A stretch of DNA of 40,717 nucleotides from Terriglobia bacterium. Lineage in GTDB: Bacteria > Acidobacteriota > Terriglobia > Bryobacterales > Bryobacteraceae. Shown here piece after piece: positions 1-8,711 of this stretch (positions are counted from its first letter, which is position 1; every line of letters starts with the position of its first letter). A program made the translations under genes and the position numbers. The notes beneath the pieces are model-generated. The model saw only the letters and a list, made by a program, of their open reading frames with translations, searched no databases and had not been told where the DNA came from. The stretch is taken from NCBI GenBank assembly GCA_020073615.1, contig JAIQEX010000057.1, forward strand, positions 1 through 40,717, read 5' to 3'.

Positions 1-113
1 CCCAACGTCTCCACCATCGGCAACACCAACTGCACGGCAGGGTTCCCCTCGGCGGCCATTCGCTCCAGCCGCTTCACTGCTTGTTGCGATTCAATCTGAT
101 ATGGTTTCTTCAT
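1..113 (-). CDS. Start of an unidentified protein (5' end only), possibly a transposase
   Basis: Reading the minus strand from an ATG at 113 gives about 37 residues beginning MKKPYQIESQQAVKRLERMA before the window edge. A good Shine-Dalgarno sequence (AAGGAGAG) lies about 7 nt upstream of the ATG, so this is probably a real start. The visible part is charged and helical with no signal peptide. I do not recognise it firmly. The short N-terminus, and its position beside a truncated permease and an inverted repeat, would fit the start of an insertion-sequence transposase, but that is inference. Confidence 0.5.
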   Translation of the reverse strand, partial: MKKPYQIESQQAVKRLERMAAEGNPAVQLVLPMVETL

Positions 114-114
114 G

Positions 115-183
115 GCGACTCTCCTTTTTCTCTGCAAAGAAATTTGCTCTCAGCCTATCAAAAGGCTTTGAGCGGAGAGTCGC
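115..183. repeat. Inverted repeat with nested hairpin beside a truncated gene
   Basis: GCGACTCTCC at 115-124 is the exact reverse complement of GGAGAGTCGC at 174-183. Just inside the right arm sits a second hairpin (GCTC..AGCC at 146-155 pairing with GGCT..GAGC at 164-173). The left arm contains the Shine-Dalgarno sequence of the minus-strand gene starting at 113. The structure lies where the permease homology to the right breaks off, so it could mark the end of an inserted element or fold in the 5' leader. Confidence 0.45.
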
Positions 184-199
184 TACTTTCTACGATCTA

Positions 200-2262
200 C
201 CGGGCATCCCCGTCATCGGTGTCTCAGAGCTCAATCAGGCAGTCTTCGGCGAGGTCGTGGCCGGCCGTGCGCCGGAACAGATCCAGCTGGGATTCGCGAC
301 TTCGAACTACTCCCCGAATTCGGAATCTCTCCCCCAGTAGGACGCCTTTTGACTGCCGAGGATGAGCGTCCCGGGGCCGATCCAGTGGCGCTCGTCGGCG
401 AGTTGTTCTGGCAGCGTCGGCTTGGCGGGAGTCCGGCAATCATCGGCCAAAAAATCCGTGTGAACGGCAAGCTGCTGCGTGTTGTGGGAGTGATGCCGCG
501 TTCCGCCAATACCAGAGTCGAAGTCTGGATGCCGCTCGTCCGGCAGGCGTACGCAATCGAAGGCAGCACACTCCTCACCGACTGGAACTCCGCGCTCGAT
601 GTGTATGCCCGGCTCAAAACCGGTGTGTCTCCGAAGGCGGCGGAACAGGAGACCCTCGCGCTGGCCGCCACGCTGAGTAAGCTTCGGCCTGACCACGTGC
701 AACCGGGCGAGTATCTGGATGCGCGCCCAGTTCTCCAGCTCGACAAGAACAGCAATGAATTCCAAATCGCGCTAACCGCCGCAGTCCTGGTGATGATGCT
801 GCTGGTCGCGGCCTGCGCCAATCTCGGTACGCTCGTGCTGGCGCGCGGTGTGACGCGCGAACGCGAGATTCAGATCCGCATGGCCTTGGGCGCAGGCCGC
901 GCCCGTGTGGTGCGCCAGTTGTTTACCGAATCGCTAATGCTCGCGGCACTAAGCGGTCTTTGCGGGCTGCTCCTCAGCACCATCGTCCTGAAGGTAATTC
1001 AATTGCAGAACAAGTCGGATTCCAGTATTCTCCCGGATTGGCGCGTGCTCGCCGCGACATTCGGCGTCGCGCTGTTGGCGGCGTCGGTCTTTGGGCTGCC
1101 GCCGGCTCTCCGCCTTACCAGCCTGGTGCCTCGTGCCGGCCGCGCCCGTAAGATATTCCTGGCGGCACAGGTGGCGGCGAGCTGTCTGCTGCTGGTCGTC
1201 TCCAGTTTCATGGCCGGCGCCCTGCAGCGGCTTGGCCGCGCCGATCCGGGCTTCGACTATCGCCATCTGGTCTGGGTCTCGCCGGGCCTGAAAGCCCACG
1301 GCTATGGCGGACCAGCCGCGCAGGCTTATCTCGACCTGCTCCGCGTGCGCGCCGTTGAGCTGCCGGACGTGAAAGCGGCATCCCAGGTCTGGCTGGCGCC
1401 CTGGGGCGACGCCCACATGGGGGCCAACTGGGTAGGGCGCCAGTTCTCCGGCAATCACGTGGATGGGCAATTCCTGAACACCATGGGGATGCGCCTGCTG
1501 CGCGGGCGTAACTTCCGGCCGGGCGAAGAGGGAGTGGCGATGATCAGCGAAGGTATGGAGCGGGTTCTGTGGCCGGACCGGGATGCCCTCGGCAAATCCC
1601 TCCCCTGGGATGCTCACGGCCCCACGGTCATTGGCGTGATTCGCAACGCGTCGACCACCACCGTGGGCAATCCCTCGCTCCTGGAGTTCTACCTGGCACA
1701 ATTGCCGGGCGACGCGCCTGAGTCGATCTTGCTGCTGCGCGTTTCAGGCAGCCCGCACGATTCCGTCCGAGGCCTCCAGGACACCGCTCGTACTCTCGAC
1801 GGGCGTCAGCAGCCCGCGGTGCAGGTGGTGACGGACACATATGACCACGAAGTGGCAAACGTTGCCCGCGCGCTCATTGTGATTACGATTCTGGGTACCG
1901 TGGCGATCCTGCTCTCAGCCATCGGACTGGCCGGCCTGGCGGGCTACACGGTGGCGCAGCGCGAACGCGAGATCGGCTTGCGCATTGCGCTGGGGGCGCG
2001 TGCCGGCCAGGTGGTAGCCGCCATACTGTCGCCGATGAGCCGCCCCATCGCCATCGGTTTCGTCTGCGGCGCCACTGGCGGGTCGGCTGTGGCCACAGTC
2101 CTTCGGAGCGGACTCCCTGCAATGGCCGGGCTGAAAGTTTTCGACCCGCTCACATACTTCATAGCCATAGCGTTTTTCGCCGCGGTCGTATCCCTGTCAA
2201 TCCTAGCGCCGGGACGCCGCGCCATCCGCATCAACCCCAGCAAAGCGCTGCAGCACGAGTAG
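200..2262 (+). pseudogene. ADOP-type (duplicated MacB_PCD/FtsX) ABC permease, 5'-truncated and frameshifted
   Basis: From 349 the frame reads 637 residues: the end of a first MacB periplasmic domain (GELFWQRRLGG, RVVGVMPR), a first FtsX block (about 145-210, with REREIQIRMALGAGRARVV), a second periplasmic domain starting near KIFLAAQVAASCLLL, and a second FtsX block near the C-terminus (REREIGLRIALGARAGQVV) ending INPSKALQHE. Homology continues upstream of 349 in the same frame (GISPPVGRLLTAEDE) and then jumps near 318-321 to the adjacent frame (AGRAPEQIQLGFATSNY), so one base seems lost in the GAATTC there. The first transmembrane helix and about 150-200 N-terminal residues expected for the family are absent. 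These permeases normally work with a MacB-like ATPase, and ATPase fragments follow downstream. The 349 start would be TTG with no ribosome site. Probably dead. Confidence 0.8.
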
Positions 2263-2616
2263 CCGACACGGCCGATTTCGGGATCGCACGATCCTTTGCG
2301 TTTGATGACCCTCCGGCAGTCGGGTAGTGTTTACTGGTTGCGGCCGGATGACGCGCTACTCGGAGAAAGGGGCCGGGGCGACAAGCGCGGAACGACTCGA
2401 TCACTCCCCATAAACGCGCCATGGTCCGGCAAAGCACAGGAGCCACACGCAGGTGCCAAAACGGCGATCTGGGAAGCGTTGCCATGCCGGCCTCAAGAGA
2501 GCAACGCCCGGGCTTTACTCTATCTTCTCCATGACCGCTTCGTCCCCCACCCCTGGTGCCCGTGCGCTCCACCGTCCCCGGCGGCAGTTCGATCACCGAA
2601 TGGACCAGCAGGCGGG
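2263..2616. other. Gene-free gap between permease and ATPase remnants
   Basis: About 350 bases with no coding pattern I trust. The ATPase frame stays open back to 2296, but residues before the IREGEF motif do not resemble the first beta strand of an ABC ATPase in any frame. The real 5' end of the ATPase gene seems to have been replaced here. No terminator, promoter or IS end was identified. Confidence 0.5.
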
Positions 2617-3225
2617 GAAATCAGGGAGGGCGAATTCGTCACCGTCATGGGCCCTTCCGGGGCCGGCAAATCCACGCTCCTGAGCATTCTCGGCATGCTG
2701 GACGGCGCCTGGACCGGCGAGTTCGAGTTCTTCGGCAATACGGTCCATCGCATGAAACCGAAGGACCGCGTGGAGCTGAACAAGAAATACATCGGCTTTG
2801 TGTTCCAGAGCTACCACCTGATCGACAACCTGACGGTCTACGAGAATCTGGATATCCCGCTTTCGTACCGCAATGTAAAGGGCTCGGAGCGCGCCGCCAT
2901 GGTGTGCGACGCGCTCGACCGGTTCCACATCGTGGGCAAGCGCGATCTCTACCCCAGCCAACTCTCCGGCGGGCAGCAGCAACTGGTGGCCGTGGCGCCC
3001 GCGGTGATCGCCAATCCCAAACTGATTCTGGCGGACGAGCCCACCGGCAACCTGCACTCCACGCAGGGCAAGGAAATTATGGAGCTGTTCAAGAAGCTCA
3101 ACGACGAAGGCACCACCATCGTGCAGGTGACGCACTCGGAGGCCAACGCGGCCTACAGCGACCGCATCATCCAACTCGCCGACGGCTGGATCGTGGGCGG
3201 AGAAGCATCGGGCAAAGCGGTGTAG
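2617..3225 (+). CDS. MacB/LolD-type ABC transporter ATP-binding protein, N-terminus replaced (likely non-functional)
   Basis: About 202 residues match an ABC ATPase of the kind paired with ADOP or MacB permeases: Walker [11 protein letters not shown]-loop FVFQSYH, signature LSGGQQQ, Walker B LILADEP, and an H-loop VTHS. Homology begins abruptly at [11 protein letters not shown] near 2620. The preceding 25 or so residues that form the first strand and adenine contact (A-loop) are missing, and the upstream in-frame sequence is unrelated. A normally conserved Arg after the signature (VAVARAVI, as in the second copy) is Pro here (VAVAPAVI). The C-terminal half is duplicated at 4263. The only internal ATG (2647) lies inside Walker A. 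The family would power substrate export by a MacB-like permease; this copy is probably a pseudogene. Confidence 0.65.
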   Translation, partial: EIREGEFVTVMGPSGAGKSTLLSILGMLDGAWTGEFEFFGNTVHRMKPKDRVELNKKYIGFVFQSYHLIDNLTVYENLDIPLSYRNVKGSERAAMVCDALDRFHIVGKRDLYPSQLSGGQQQLVAVAPAVIANPKLILADEPTGNLHSTQGKEIMELFKKLNDEGTTIVQVTHSEANAAYSDRIIQLADGWIVGGEASGKAV

Positions 3226-3234
3226 GGAGGGCGG
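2851..3234 (+). repeat. Direct repeat copy A (ABC ATPase 3' half)
   Basis: 384 bases repeated at 4263-4646 in the same orientation, offset 1412. By hand count there are 9 mismatches (about 97.7% identity): seven are silent and two change a residue (Pro/Arg and Ala/Gly). The repeat runs from the Asp codon of the DIPLSYRN motif to 9 bases past the stop codon. The segment between the copies carries a VapBC-type pair. Confidence 0.9.
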
Positions 3235-3353
3235 GACGCTCTGTAGCTTTGCATTGAAACCACTTCTCCAACACAACCACATGGCCGCTTCCAGCCAGTC
3301 CAGCGGGTTGCATCCCGCCGCCGAAGGCAACGGCGCTGAAGGGAACCTTGAGC

Positions 3354-3788
3354 TTACGGTATTACGACCGCGAGTTCCGGAAAGACTTCGAAATCCGCGC
3401 CGTTAAAGGTGTAGATTCGCAGAACGCGATTGGCCAACATGGTCGCCACAAGCTGCAAATCGAGTACATCTCCACCGGTCACCGGGCGCCGCCGAAGCAA
3501 ATCCAGCCATCCTTCCACTGCGCGAACCGGAATGGGCAGCACATGAAGGAAAGCCAGCAGGCCGGAAATAGCTTCCATTGCGTCGGCAGGAAGGCGGGGC
3601 TTGGGAACCCGCCGCGCATTGGTCACAATGGAATAGAATTCGCAGAGCACCTGCGAGGTCACATAAAGCGTTGTAGCCGGGTCGCGAGCCGCATTGAGCA
3701 AGGCACGCGAAGCCGCATGCTGCGGAGCGTCCGCATCCATCGCATAGACCAGAACGTTCGCATCGATAATTCCGGGCTCAACGGACAT
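3354..3788 (-). CDS. vapC: PIN-domain toxin (VapC-type ribonuclease)
   Basis: 144 residues from ATG at 3788. The N-terminus IIDANVLVYAMD has the first PIN acidic residue. Others are in SQVLCEFYSI (Glu) and TGGDVLDLQLVATM (Asp), and the fold ends with RIYTFNGADFEVF, typical of VapC C-termini. PIN toxins are Mg-dependent RNases, often cutting tRNA or rRNA. The ATG lies inside the 3' end of the antitoxin gene (11-nt overlap), so the two are translationally coupled, antitoxin first. The frame is open further upstream, but that would overlap the antitoxin extensively and is unlikely. The pair sits between two copies of an ABC ATPase fragment and points against them. Confidence 0.85.
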   Translation of the reverse strand: MSVEPGIIDANVLVYAMDADAPQHAASRALLNAARDPATTLYVTSQVLCEFYSIVTNARRVPKPRLPADAMEAISGLLAFLHVLPIPVRAVEGWLDLLRRRPVTGGDVLDLQLVATMLANRVLRIYTFNGADFEVFPELAVVIP

Positions 3789-3990
3789 CGTCGTATATGT
3801 CCCGGCGGTGGAGAGATCCCACCCCACCGAGATGCCAGACTGGCAATTCGGGCGTTGCGCGTGCGCCGGTGCCCGCGCTTGCACTGTGCTCGCTCATCAG
3901 CCGTCCCAGCAGAGCATTCACGGAGATCCCTTGCCTCCGGGCCTCGCCGGTGAGGCGCGCTTCGGTTTCACACGAGAGTTCGATGCTCAT
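3778..3990 (-). CDS. VapB-like antitoxin, ribbon-helix-helix type
   Basis: 70 residues beginning MSIELSCETEARLTGEARRQ, a short beta strand followed by helices as in ribbon-helix-helix antitoxins, with a C-terminal tail (WHLGGVGSLHRRDIYDDVR) that probably binds and blocks the toxin. A strong ribosome site (AGAAGGAG) lies about 7 nt upstream of the ATG. It precedes and overlaps vapC by 11 nt. By analogy it would repress its own promoter, which should lie between 3991 and about 4060. The exact antitoxin family is not certain from sequence alone. Confidence 0.8.
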   Translation of the reverse strand: MSIELSCETEARLTGEARRQGISVNALLGRLMSEHSASAGTGARATPELPVWHLGGVGSLHRRDIYDDVR

Positions 3991-4193
3991 GGGATAGCTC
4001 CTTCTCTTAGATTATCGCAACGGCCGATTGCACGCCGATTCAGCAGGCTTGTCTCGCGAGATCTTCTGAGAGACGAGAGATTACCGGCAGCGCAATTCCC
4101 GCGGGCCGTTAAGGCTGGTATCCGCCAGCTCGACGGCAGCTCCCAAAACGGTATTGCAGGTCCGATTGCGGACCAACAGTTTCGACGCCCCCA

Positions 4194-4262
4194 TTCTACG
4201 GTTGCGTCGGCGTGAAGCCGGCCGACGTCTACACTTTTGTGGCCATTGCCGTGCTGCTGGCG
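4194..4262 (+). pseudogene. C-terminal scrap of an ADOP/MacB permease fused to ATPase fragment
   Basis: The frame reads FYGCVGVKPADVYTFVAIAVLLA and then passes, without a stop, into the ATPase repeat at 4263. The segment looks like the last transmembrane helix of a MacB/ADOP permease, where the family motif is roughly G(V)xPxDxxTFxxVAxxLxxVA before the final IPARRA. This is not the end of the permease at 200-2262, whose corresponding region differs. It is therefore a rearrangement junction joining the tail of a second permease to the middle of an ATPase. Confidence 0.55.
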
Positions 4263-4637
4263 GACATCCCGCTTTCGTACCGCAATGTAAAGGGCTCGGA
4301 GCGCGCCGCCATGGTGTGCGACGCGCTCGACCGGTTCCACATCGTGGGCAAGCGCGATCTCTACCCCAGCCAACTCTCGGGCGGCCAGCAGCAACTGGTG
4401 GCCGTGGCGCGCGCGGTGATCGCCAATCCCAAACTGATCCTGGCGGACGAGCCGACCGGCAACCTGCACTCCACGCAGGGCAAGGAAATTATGGAGCTGT
4501 TCAAGAAGCTCAACGACGAGGGCACCACCATCGTGCAGGTGACGCACTCGGAGGCCAACGCGGCCTACAGTGACCGCATCATCCAACTCGCCGACGGCTG
4601 GATCGTGGGCGGAGAAGCATCGGGCAAAGGGGTGTAG
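4263..4637 (+). pseudogene. ABC ATPase fragment, second copy, no Walker A
   Basis: About 124 residues equivalent to the C-terminal half of the ATPase at 2617-3225: signature LSGGQQQ, Walker B LILADEP and VTHS are present, but Walker A and the Q-loop are absent. The Arg that is Pro in the first copy is intact here (VAVARAVI). The frame opens at a GTG at 4212 inside a permease scrap, so any product would be a chimera without nucleotide-binding ability. The stop is followed by the same 9 bases as in copy A before the sequences diverge. Confidence 0.8.
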
Positions 4638-4646
4638 GGAGGGCGG
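4263..4646 (+). repeat. Direct repeat copy B (ABC ATPase 3' half)
   Basis: Second copy of the 384-base repeat described at 2851-3234. Divergence is mostly silent, so both copies spent time under selection as protein-coding genes, or the copy was imported from a close relative, before they became fragments. Confidence 0.9.
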
Positions 4647-4661
4647 TGACCGGACAGTTGC

Positions 4662-4667
4662 TACAAT
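4662..4667 (+). promoter_or_regulatory. -10-like TACAAT, 7 nt before ATG
   Basis: TACAAT ends 7 nt before the ATG of the DUF885 gene and there is no Shine-Dalgarno sequence between. Transcription would start at or next to the start codon (leaderless). No convincing -35 is visible. Confidence 0.45.
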
Positions 4668-4674
4668 TGCAGCG

Positions 4675-6435
4675 ATGGCGAGACTCGCTGCCGTTCTTCC
4701 GCTTCTTCTGCTGCTGATCTCCGCCGGCTGCAGCCGGAGCCCTTCGGAACAGTTCGCCCGGCTGTCCGAGGAGTTCGTTTACAGCACGCTGGCCTGGTCG
4801 CCCATTACCGCCACCGCCGTGGGTCTGCACCGTTACAAGAACCAGAACCTGGACGACATGCTGGACGACTTGAGTCCCGCGAATCTCGACCGCCAGCGCC
4901 GCTTCTATGAGAATTTTCGCAGCCGGCTGGCCGGCCTGAATCGCGACCGGCTCACCGCCGAGGACCGCGCCGACCTCTCCATCCTGGAAGACCAGATCGC
5001 GCTCAACCTGCTGGACCTGGACGAGATTCACAGCCACCTGCACAATCCCACGATCTACGTGGAGGCGCTGGGCAACGCGCTGTTCAGCCCCTACGTTCTG
5101 GAGTATGCGCCCAAGCCGGCGCGCATGCGCAATATCATGGCGCGGCTGCAAAAGACGTCTCTGTTCCTGGACCAGGCCGGCAACAACCTGCTCTCCTCGC
5201 CGGAGATCTGGACGCAGGTGGCCCTCGAGGAGAACCAGGGCAACATCGACCTGGTGGACAAGACCATCCGCATGGCGGTGCCCGACGAACTGCGCGACGC
5301 CTATGCGCGCGCCGCGCAACCGGCCTTGCAGGCCATGCGCAAGTTCCAGGATTATCTGCGCAACAGCCTGGCCGGCCGCACCGACGCCGACTGGCGTCTG
5401 GGTGAGATATACGCGCGCAAATTCCGCTACACCCTCGAGAGCGGGGTCGACGCCTCCACCACGCTGCAGAGCGCCGAGCGCGAACTGCCACAGGTCCGCG
5501 CCCGTATGCTCGATCTAGCCCTGCCGCTGCATCGTGCGCAGGCGCCGGCCCATAAGGACCACCCCGAGCTTTCCGGCGCCGAGCGCGACAACCGCATCAT
5601 TGGCGAGGTGCTGGCCAGGATCGCCGATCGCCATGCTACGCGGGAATCGTATATGGACGACGCCCGCCAGGATCTCGCTGAAGCGCGGGCTTTCGTCGAG
5701 AGCAAGGGCCTGCTAAAGCTGCCGCCGCACGCCAACTTGCAGGTGATTCCCACCCCGGAGTTCATGCGGGGCATTTACGCGGTGGGCGGTTTCAGCCCGG
5801 CGCCGGCGCTCGAGCCGCAACTGGGCGCGTTCTATTGGGTCACGCCGATTCCCGCGGACTGGCCCGCCGCGCGCGTGGAATCCAAGCTACGCGAGTACAA
5901 TTTTTACAAGCTCAAGCTACTGACCATTCACGAGGCCATGCCGGGCCACTACGTGCAAATGGAGGCCGCCAATAACGTACAGCCCGCGACGCGCCGCCTG
6001 CTGCGATCCGTCTTCGGCAACGGGCCTTACATCGAAGGCTGGGGCCAGTACGCCACCCAGGCGATGCTCGACGAGGGCTTCGGCGGCCACTCCCCCGAGA
6101 TGGCGCTCACCTTTGCCAAAGAGGAGCTGCGGGTGATCGCCAACACGATTCTCGACGTGCGCCTGCAGATGCTCAACATGACCGATGACGAGGCGCTCAG
6201 TCTCATGGAAAAGCAGACCTTCCAGGAACACGAGGAGGCTAGCGCGAAACTGCAGCGGGCCAAGCTCTCGTCCTGCCAGTTGCCGGCCTACTTTGTGGGC
6301 TGGCGCGGGTGGATACGCGTGCGTGACGCCTATAAACAGGCCGCCGGCGCGTCCTACAGCCTGGCGGGCTTCCACGACCGCGCCCTGGCCGAGGGCGCCG
6401 TGCCGCTGGCCGTCCTGGATAAGCTGATGAAGTGA
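4675..6435 (+). CDS. DUF885 family lipoprotein, putative metallopeptidase
   Basis: 586 residues. The ATG at 4675 gives a lipoprotein signal (MARLAAVLPLLLLLISAGC) with the lipobox cysteine at about 19, so it is probably anchored to a membrane facing the periplasm; an in-frame start further upstream would bury this signal. The DUF885 zinc-peptidase-like core is visible: HEAMPGHY with His419 in the HExxxGH pattern, then EGWGQYATQ about 45 residues later, which supplies the expected further glutamate. Length is usual for the family. The substrate is unknown; members are predicted peptidases or hydrolases. It follows the truncated ATPase by 37 bases but appears to have its own start signals. Confidence 0.85.
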   Translation: MARLAAVLPLLLLLISAGCSRSPSEQFARLSEEFVYSTLAWSPITATAVGLHRYKNQNLDDMLDDLSPANLDRQRRFYENFRSRLAGLNRDRLTAEDRADLSILEDQIALNLLDLDEIHSHLHNPTIYVEALGNALFSPYVLEYAPKPARMRNIMARLQKTSLFLDQAGNNLLSSPEIWTQVALEENQGNIDLVDKTIRMAVPDELRDAYARAAQPALQAMRKFQDYLRNSLAGRTDADWRLGEIYARKFRYTLESGVDASTTLQSAERELPQVRARMLDLALPLHRAQAPAHKDHPELSGAERDNRIIGEVLARIADRHATRESYMDDARQDLAEARAFVESKGLLKLPPHANLQVIPTPEFMRGIYAVGGFSPAPALEPQLGAFYWVTPIPADWPAARVESKLREYNFYKLKLLTIHEAMPGHYVQMEAANNVQPATRRLLRSVFGNGPYIEGWGQYATQAMLDEGFGGHSPEMALTFAKEELRVIANTILDVRLQMLNMTDDEALSLMEKQTFQEHEEASAKLQRAKLSSCQLPAYFVGWRGWIRVRDAYKQAAGASYSLAGFHDRALAEGAVPLAVLDKLMK

Positions 6436-6465
6436 AACGTGAACCGAACCGGCGATTGAAACGTC

Positions 6466-6471
6466 TATAAT
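6466..6471 (+). promoter_or_regulatory. -10-like TATAAT before lepB
   Basis: A perfect TATAAT 30 bases after the DUF885 stop. It ends 2 nt before the GTG at 6474 and 17 nt before the ATG at 6489. If it is the real -10, transcription starts near 6478 and favours the ATG. No clear -35 is seen. Confidence 0.4.
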
Positions 6472-6473
6472 GA

Positions 6474-7085
6474 GTGGCAGAAGCAGGGATGCAGCCGAAC
6501 GACACTCCGGATTTCGACCCCGTGGCCGTGCCGCCCGCCGCGCCGTCCAGTGAGCCCGCCCGCGCGGGCGTGTGGGGGGCTCTTTCCTGGCTCCGCGACC
6601 TGGCGTTCTCGGTGCTGATCGCGGTAGTGCTGATCGTTTTCATCTACCAGCCCGTCAAGGTGGAGGGCACCAGTATGATGCCGGCGCTCACCGATCAGGA
6701 GCGCATCTTCATCAACAAATTCACCTACCGTTTCGGACTGGGCGATATCCAGCGCGGCGACACGGTGGTGTTCTGGTGGCCGGTGGACACCTCCAAGTCG
6801 TACATCAAGCGCATCGTCGGCCTGCCGGGCGACCGGGTGCGCATCGACCAGGGCCAGGTCTACGTGAACGACCGCATGCTGGTGGAGGATTACGTGCCTG
6901 ACGAGTATCGCGATCCGTCCGGCATGCCGGAGGTGACGGTCAAGCCGGGCGAGTATTTTGTTCTGGGCGACCACCGCAGCTCCTCGAGCGACAGCCGGAC
7001 CTGGGGTTGTGTCCCGCGCAAGGACATCTACGGCAAAGCCGTCTTCGTCTACTGGCCGTTCGAGAAAATGGGCCGCCTGAAGTAA
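6474..7085 (+). CDS. lepB: Signal peptidase I
   Basis: 203 residues from GTG at 6474, or 198 from ATG at 6489; the second fits the TATAAT at 6466 better. A variable acidic/proline N-terminus leads to one membrane helix (about 42-58, LAFSVLIAVVLIVFIYQ). The catalytic serine follows in VEGTSMMPAL (Ser67) and the catalytic lysine in YIKRIVGLPGD (Lys112). The later boxes FVLGDHRSSSSDSRTWG and the C-terminal KAVFVYWPF are typical. It cleaves signal peptides of exported proteins at the outer face of the cytoplasmic membrane. It converges with the DUF2905 gene 4 bases away. Confidence 0.95.
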   Translation: MAEAGMQPNDTPDFDPVAVPPAAPSSEPARAGVWGALSWLRDLAFSVLIAVVLIVFIYQPVKVEGTSMMPALTDQERIFINKFTYRFGLGDIQRGDTVVFWWPVDTSKSYIKRIVGLPGDRVRIDQGQVYVNDRMLVEDYVPDEYRDPSGMPEVTVKPGEYFVLGDHRSSSSDSRTWGCVPRKDIYGKAVFVYWPFEKMGRLK

Positions 7086-7089
7086 CCGG

Positions 7090-7302
7090 CTATCTTCGCA
7101 GCAGCCACAGCACCAGGGATGCCAGCCCGCTGAACAGCAAGCAGGTGGTCAGCGGGAAATAGAAGCTGGTGTTCTTCCCATGGATGTAGATGTCCCCCGG
7201 CAGCCGGCCGAGCCTGAGGGGCAGCCGTCCCGCAAAGGTGACCAGCAGCCCCGCGGCCAGCAGCACGATTCCCAGCGCAATCAAAGTCCGCCCCAGTTCC
7301 AT
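7090..7302 (-). CDS. DUF2905 small membrane protein
   Basis: 70 residues with two hydrophobic helices (about 8-25 and 48-67) separated by a short loop with the family motif RLPGDIYIHGKN. Proteins of this size and pattern are widespread in bacteria and have no known function. The ATG is preceded by TAGAAT 6 nt upstream and no ribosome site, so it may be leaderless. It converges with lepB. Confidence 0.85.
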   Translation of the reverse strand: MELGRTLIALGIVLLAAGLLVTFAGRLPLRLGRLPGDIYIHGKNTSFYFPLTTCLLFSGLASLVLWLLRR

Positions 7303-7308
7303 GCTGCC

Positions 7309-7314
7309 ATTCTA
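7309..7314 (-). promoter_or_regulatory. -10-like TAGAAT, 6 nt before ATG
   Basis: On the minus strand TAGAAT ends 6 nt before the ATG at 7302. The surrounding CACCGAATTAGAAT resembles the CACCGAATTAGAGA repeat upstream of the S41 protease gene. Confidence 0.4.
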
Positions 7315-7357
7315 ATTCGGTGAATAGGGTGTGCCGCCGAACAGGGGAGCAGGCCCT

Positions 7358-8644
7358 TCAGCAGACCAGGTCTTCCCGCCCGATCTTGAAATTCTCCAGG
7401 TTGCCGAGCACCGTCAGCGCGATCTGCCGGGGATCGAAAAACGTCTGCGCAATGCGCTGCACGTCGCCGGCGGTCACCGATTCGATGCTCTCCACCAGCT
7501 CGTCCAGGGTGAAGAAGTGGGCGAAGTACATCTCCTGGCGCGCCAGGTTGGACATGCGGCTGGCGGTCGATTCCAGGCTGAGCATCAGCGAACCCTTCAG
7601 GTGGTCCTTGGCGCGGCGCAGCTCCTCGTCGTTCACGCGCTGCTCCTTGAGCTGGCGAAACTCTTTGGTGATCGATTCCACCACCTGCCGCGCCGATTCG
7701 ATGGAGGTGCCGGCATAAATCGAGAGGCAGCCGGTGTCGCGATACGGGCTCAATTCCGAAAAAACCGCGTAGACCAGGCCCTGGCGCTCGCGGATATTCT
7801 GAAACAGGCGCGAACTCATGCCGCCGCCCAGCAGCGTGTTGAGCACGTAGCAGGCGAACCGCTCCTCGTGGGGCAGCGGGTAGGAGGGCACGCCCAGACA
7901 GAGATGCACCTGCTCCAGCGCCTTCTTGTTGCGCAGGGCGATGCGCGCGTGCGTGCTGGGAGTGTTGTCCGCCGGCACCGGCGGGCCCTGCGGAAGCATC
8001 TCGAAATGCTCGCGCACGAGCGACACCAGGCGGTCGTGCGTCAGGTTGCCGGCGGCCGTTACCAGCAGGTTCGCCGGCGCATAAACCTCGGCGTAATAGC
8101 TGTGGACCGCGTCCCGGTTAAAGCGCTTGACGGTTTCGCGCGTGCCCAGAATCGGCTTCCCCAGCGAGTGGTCTTTCCAAAAGTTGGAAGAGAAGATCTC
8201 GTGCACCAGGTAATCCGGGCTGTCGGCCTCCATCTTGATCTCTTCCAGGATCACGCCCTTTTCCTTTTCGATGTCCTCCTCGCGAAACAGCGGGTGCAGC
8301 ACCATGTCCGCCAGAACGTCGAAGGCCAGGGAAAGGTGCTGGTCGAGCACCTTGGTGTTGTAGCACACCAGTTCCTTGGCGGTGAATGCGTCCAGGTTGC
8401 CGCCGATCGAATCCACGGAGCGCGCAATGTCCTCGGCCGAGCGCCGCGTGGTGCCCTTGAACAGCATATGCTCGATGAAGTGCGAGAGGCCGTTCTGCTC
8501 GGGCGATTCGCGGCGCGAGCCGGTGCCGATCCAGACTCCCACCGATACCGAACGCACGTGCGGCATCGCCTCGGTGATGACACGAACGCCGTTGGCGAGC
8601 GTGGTCATTTCGATATCCCGCGCGGGACTGACGGGTGAAGTCAT
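7358..8644 (-). CDS. M16 family zinc metallopeptidase
   Basis: 428 residues from ATG at 8644, chosen because the homology starts at [20 protein letters not shown] about 12 residues in. The inverted zinc motif is HFIEH (His55, Glu58, His59), with the third zinc ligand expected in the helix around [14 protein letters not shown]. The C-terminal M16 half carries [20 protein letters not shown], the usual substrate-wall motif. Homologues are processing peptidases of the YmxG/PqqL type, about 400-430 residues, acting in the cytoplasm or periplasm; no signal peptide is seen here. It is transcribed divergently from rlmN across 67 bases. Confidence 0.9.
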   Translation of the reverse strand: MTSPVSPARDIEMTTLANGVRVITEAMPHVRSVSVGVWIGTGSRRESPEQNGLSHFIEHMLFKGTTRRSAEDIARSVDSIGGNLDAFTAKELVCYNTKVLDQHLSLAFDVLADMVLHPLFREEDIEKEKGVILEEIKMEADSPDYLVHEIFSSNFWKDHSLGKPILGTRETVKRFNRDAVHSYYAEVYAPANLLVTAAGNLTHDRLVSLVREHFEMLPQGPPVPADNTPSTHARIALRNKKALEQVHLCLGVPSYPLPHEERFACYVLNTLLGGGMSSRLFQNIRERQGLVYAVFSELSPYRDTGCLSIYAGTSIESARQVVESITKEFRQLKEQRVNDEELRRAKDHLKGSLMLSLESTASRMSNLARQEMYFAHFFTLDELVESIESVTAGDVQRIAQTFFDPRQIALTVLGNLENFKIGREDLVC

Positions 8645-8696
8645 GAGGGAACAGACAGAGCGGGCCGGAACGCGCCCGGACCCTACCTTAGTAGCA

Positions 8697-8702
8697 TACA
8701 CT
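8697..8702 (+). promoter_or_regulatory. -10-like TACACT, 9 nt before rlmN ATG
   Basis: TACACT ends 9 nt before the rlmN ATG and no Shine-Dalgarno sequence intervenes, so a leaderless transcript is predicted. It lies in the divergent spacer shared with the M16 gene. Confidence 0.45.
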
Positions 8703-8711
8703 GAAATCAGA

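Noticed and set aside
2296-2616. N-terminal 107-codon extension of the ATPase frame
   Set aside because: The sequence has no ABC ATPase features and no ribosome site; an open frame by chance.
3235-4262. Composite transposon carrying vapBC
   Set aside because: The flanks are ATPase gene fragments; there are no terminal inverted repeats, target duplications or transposase.
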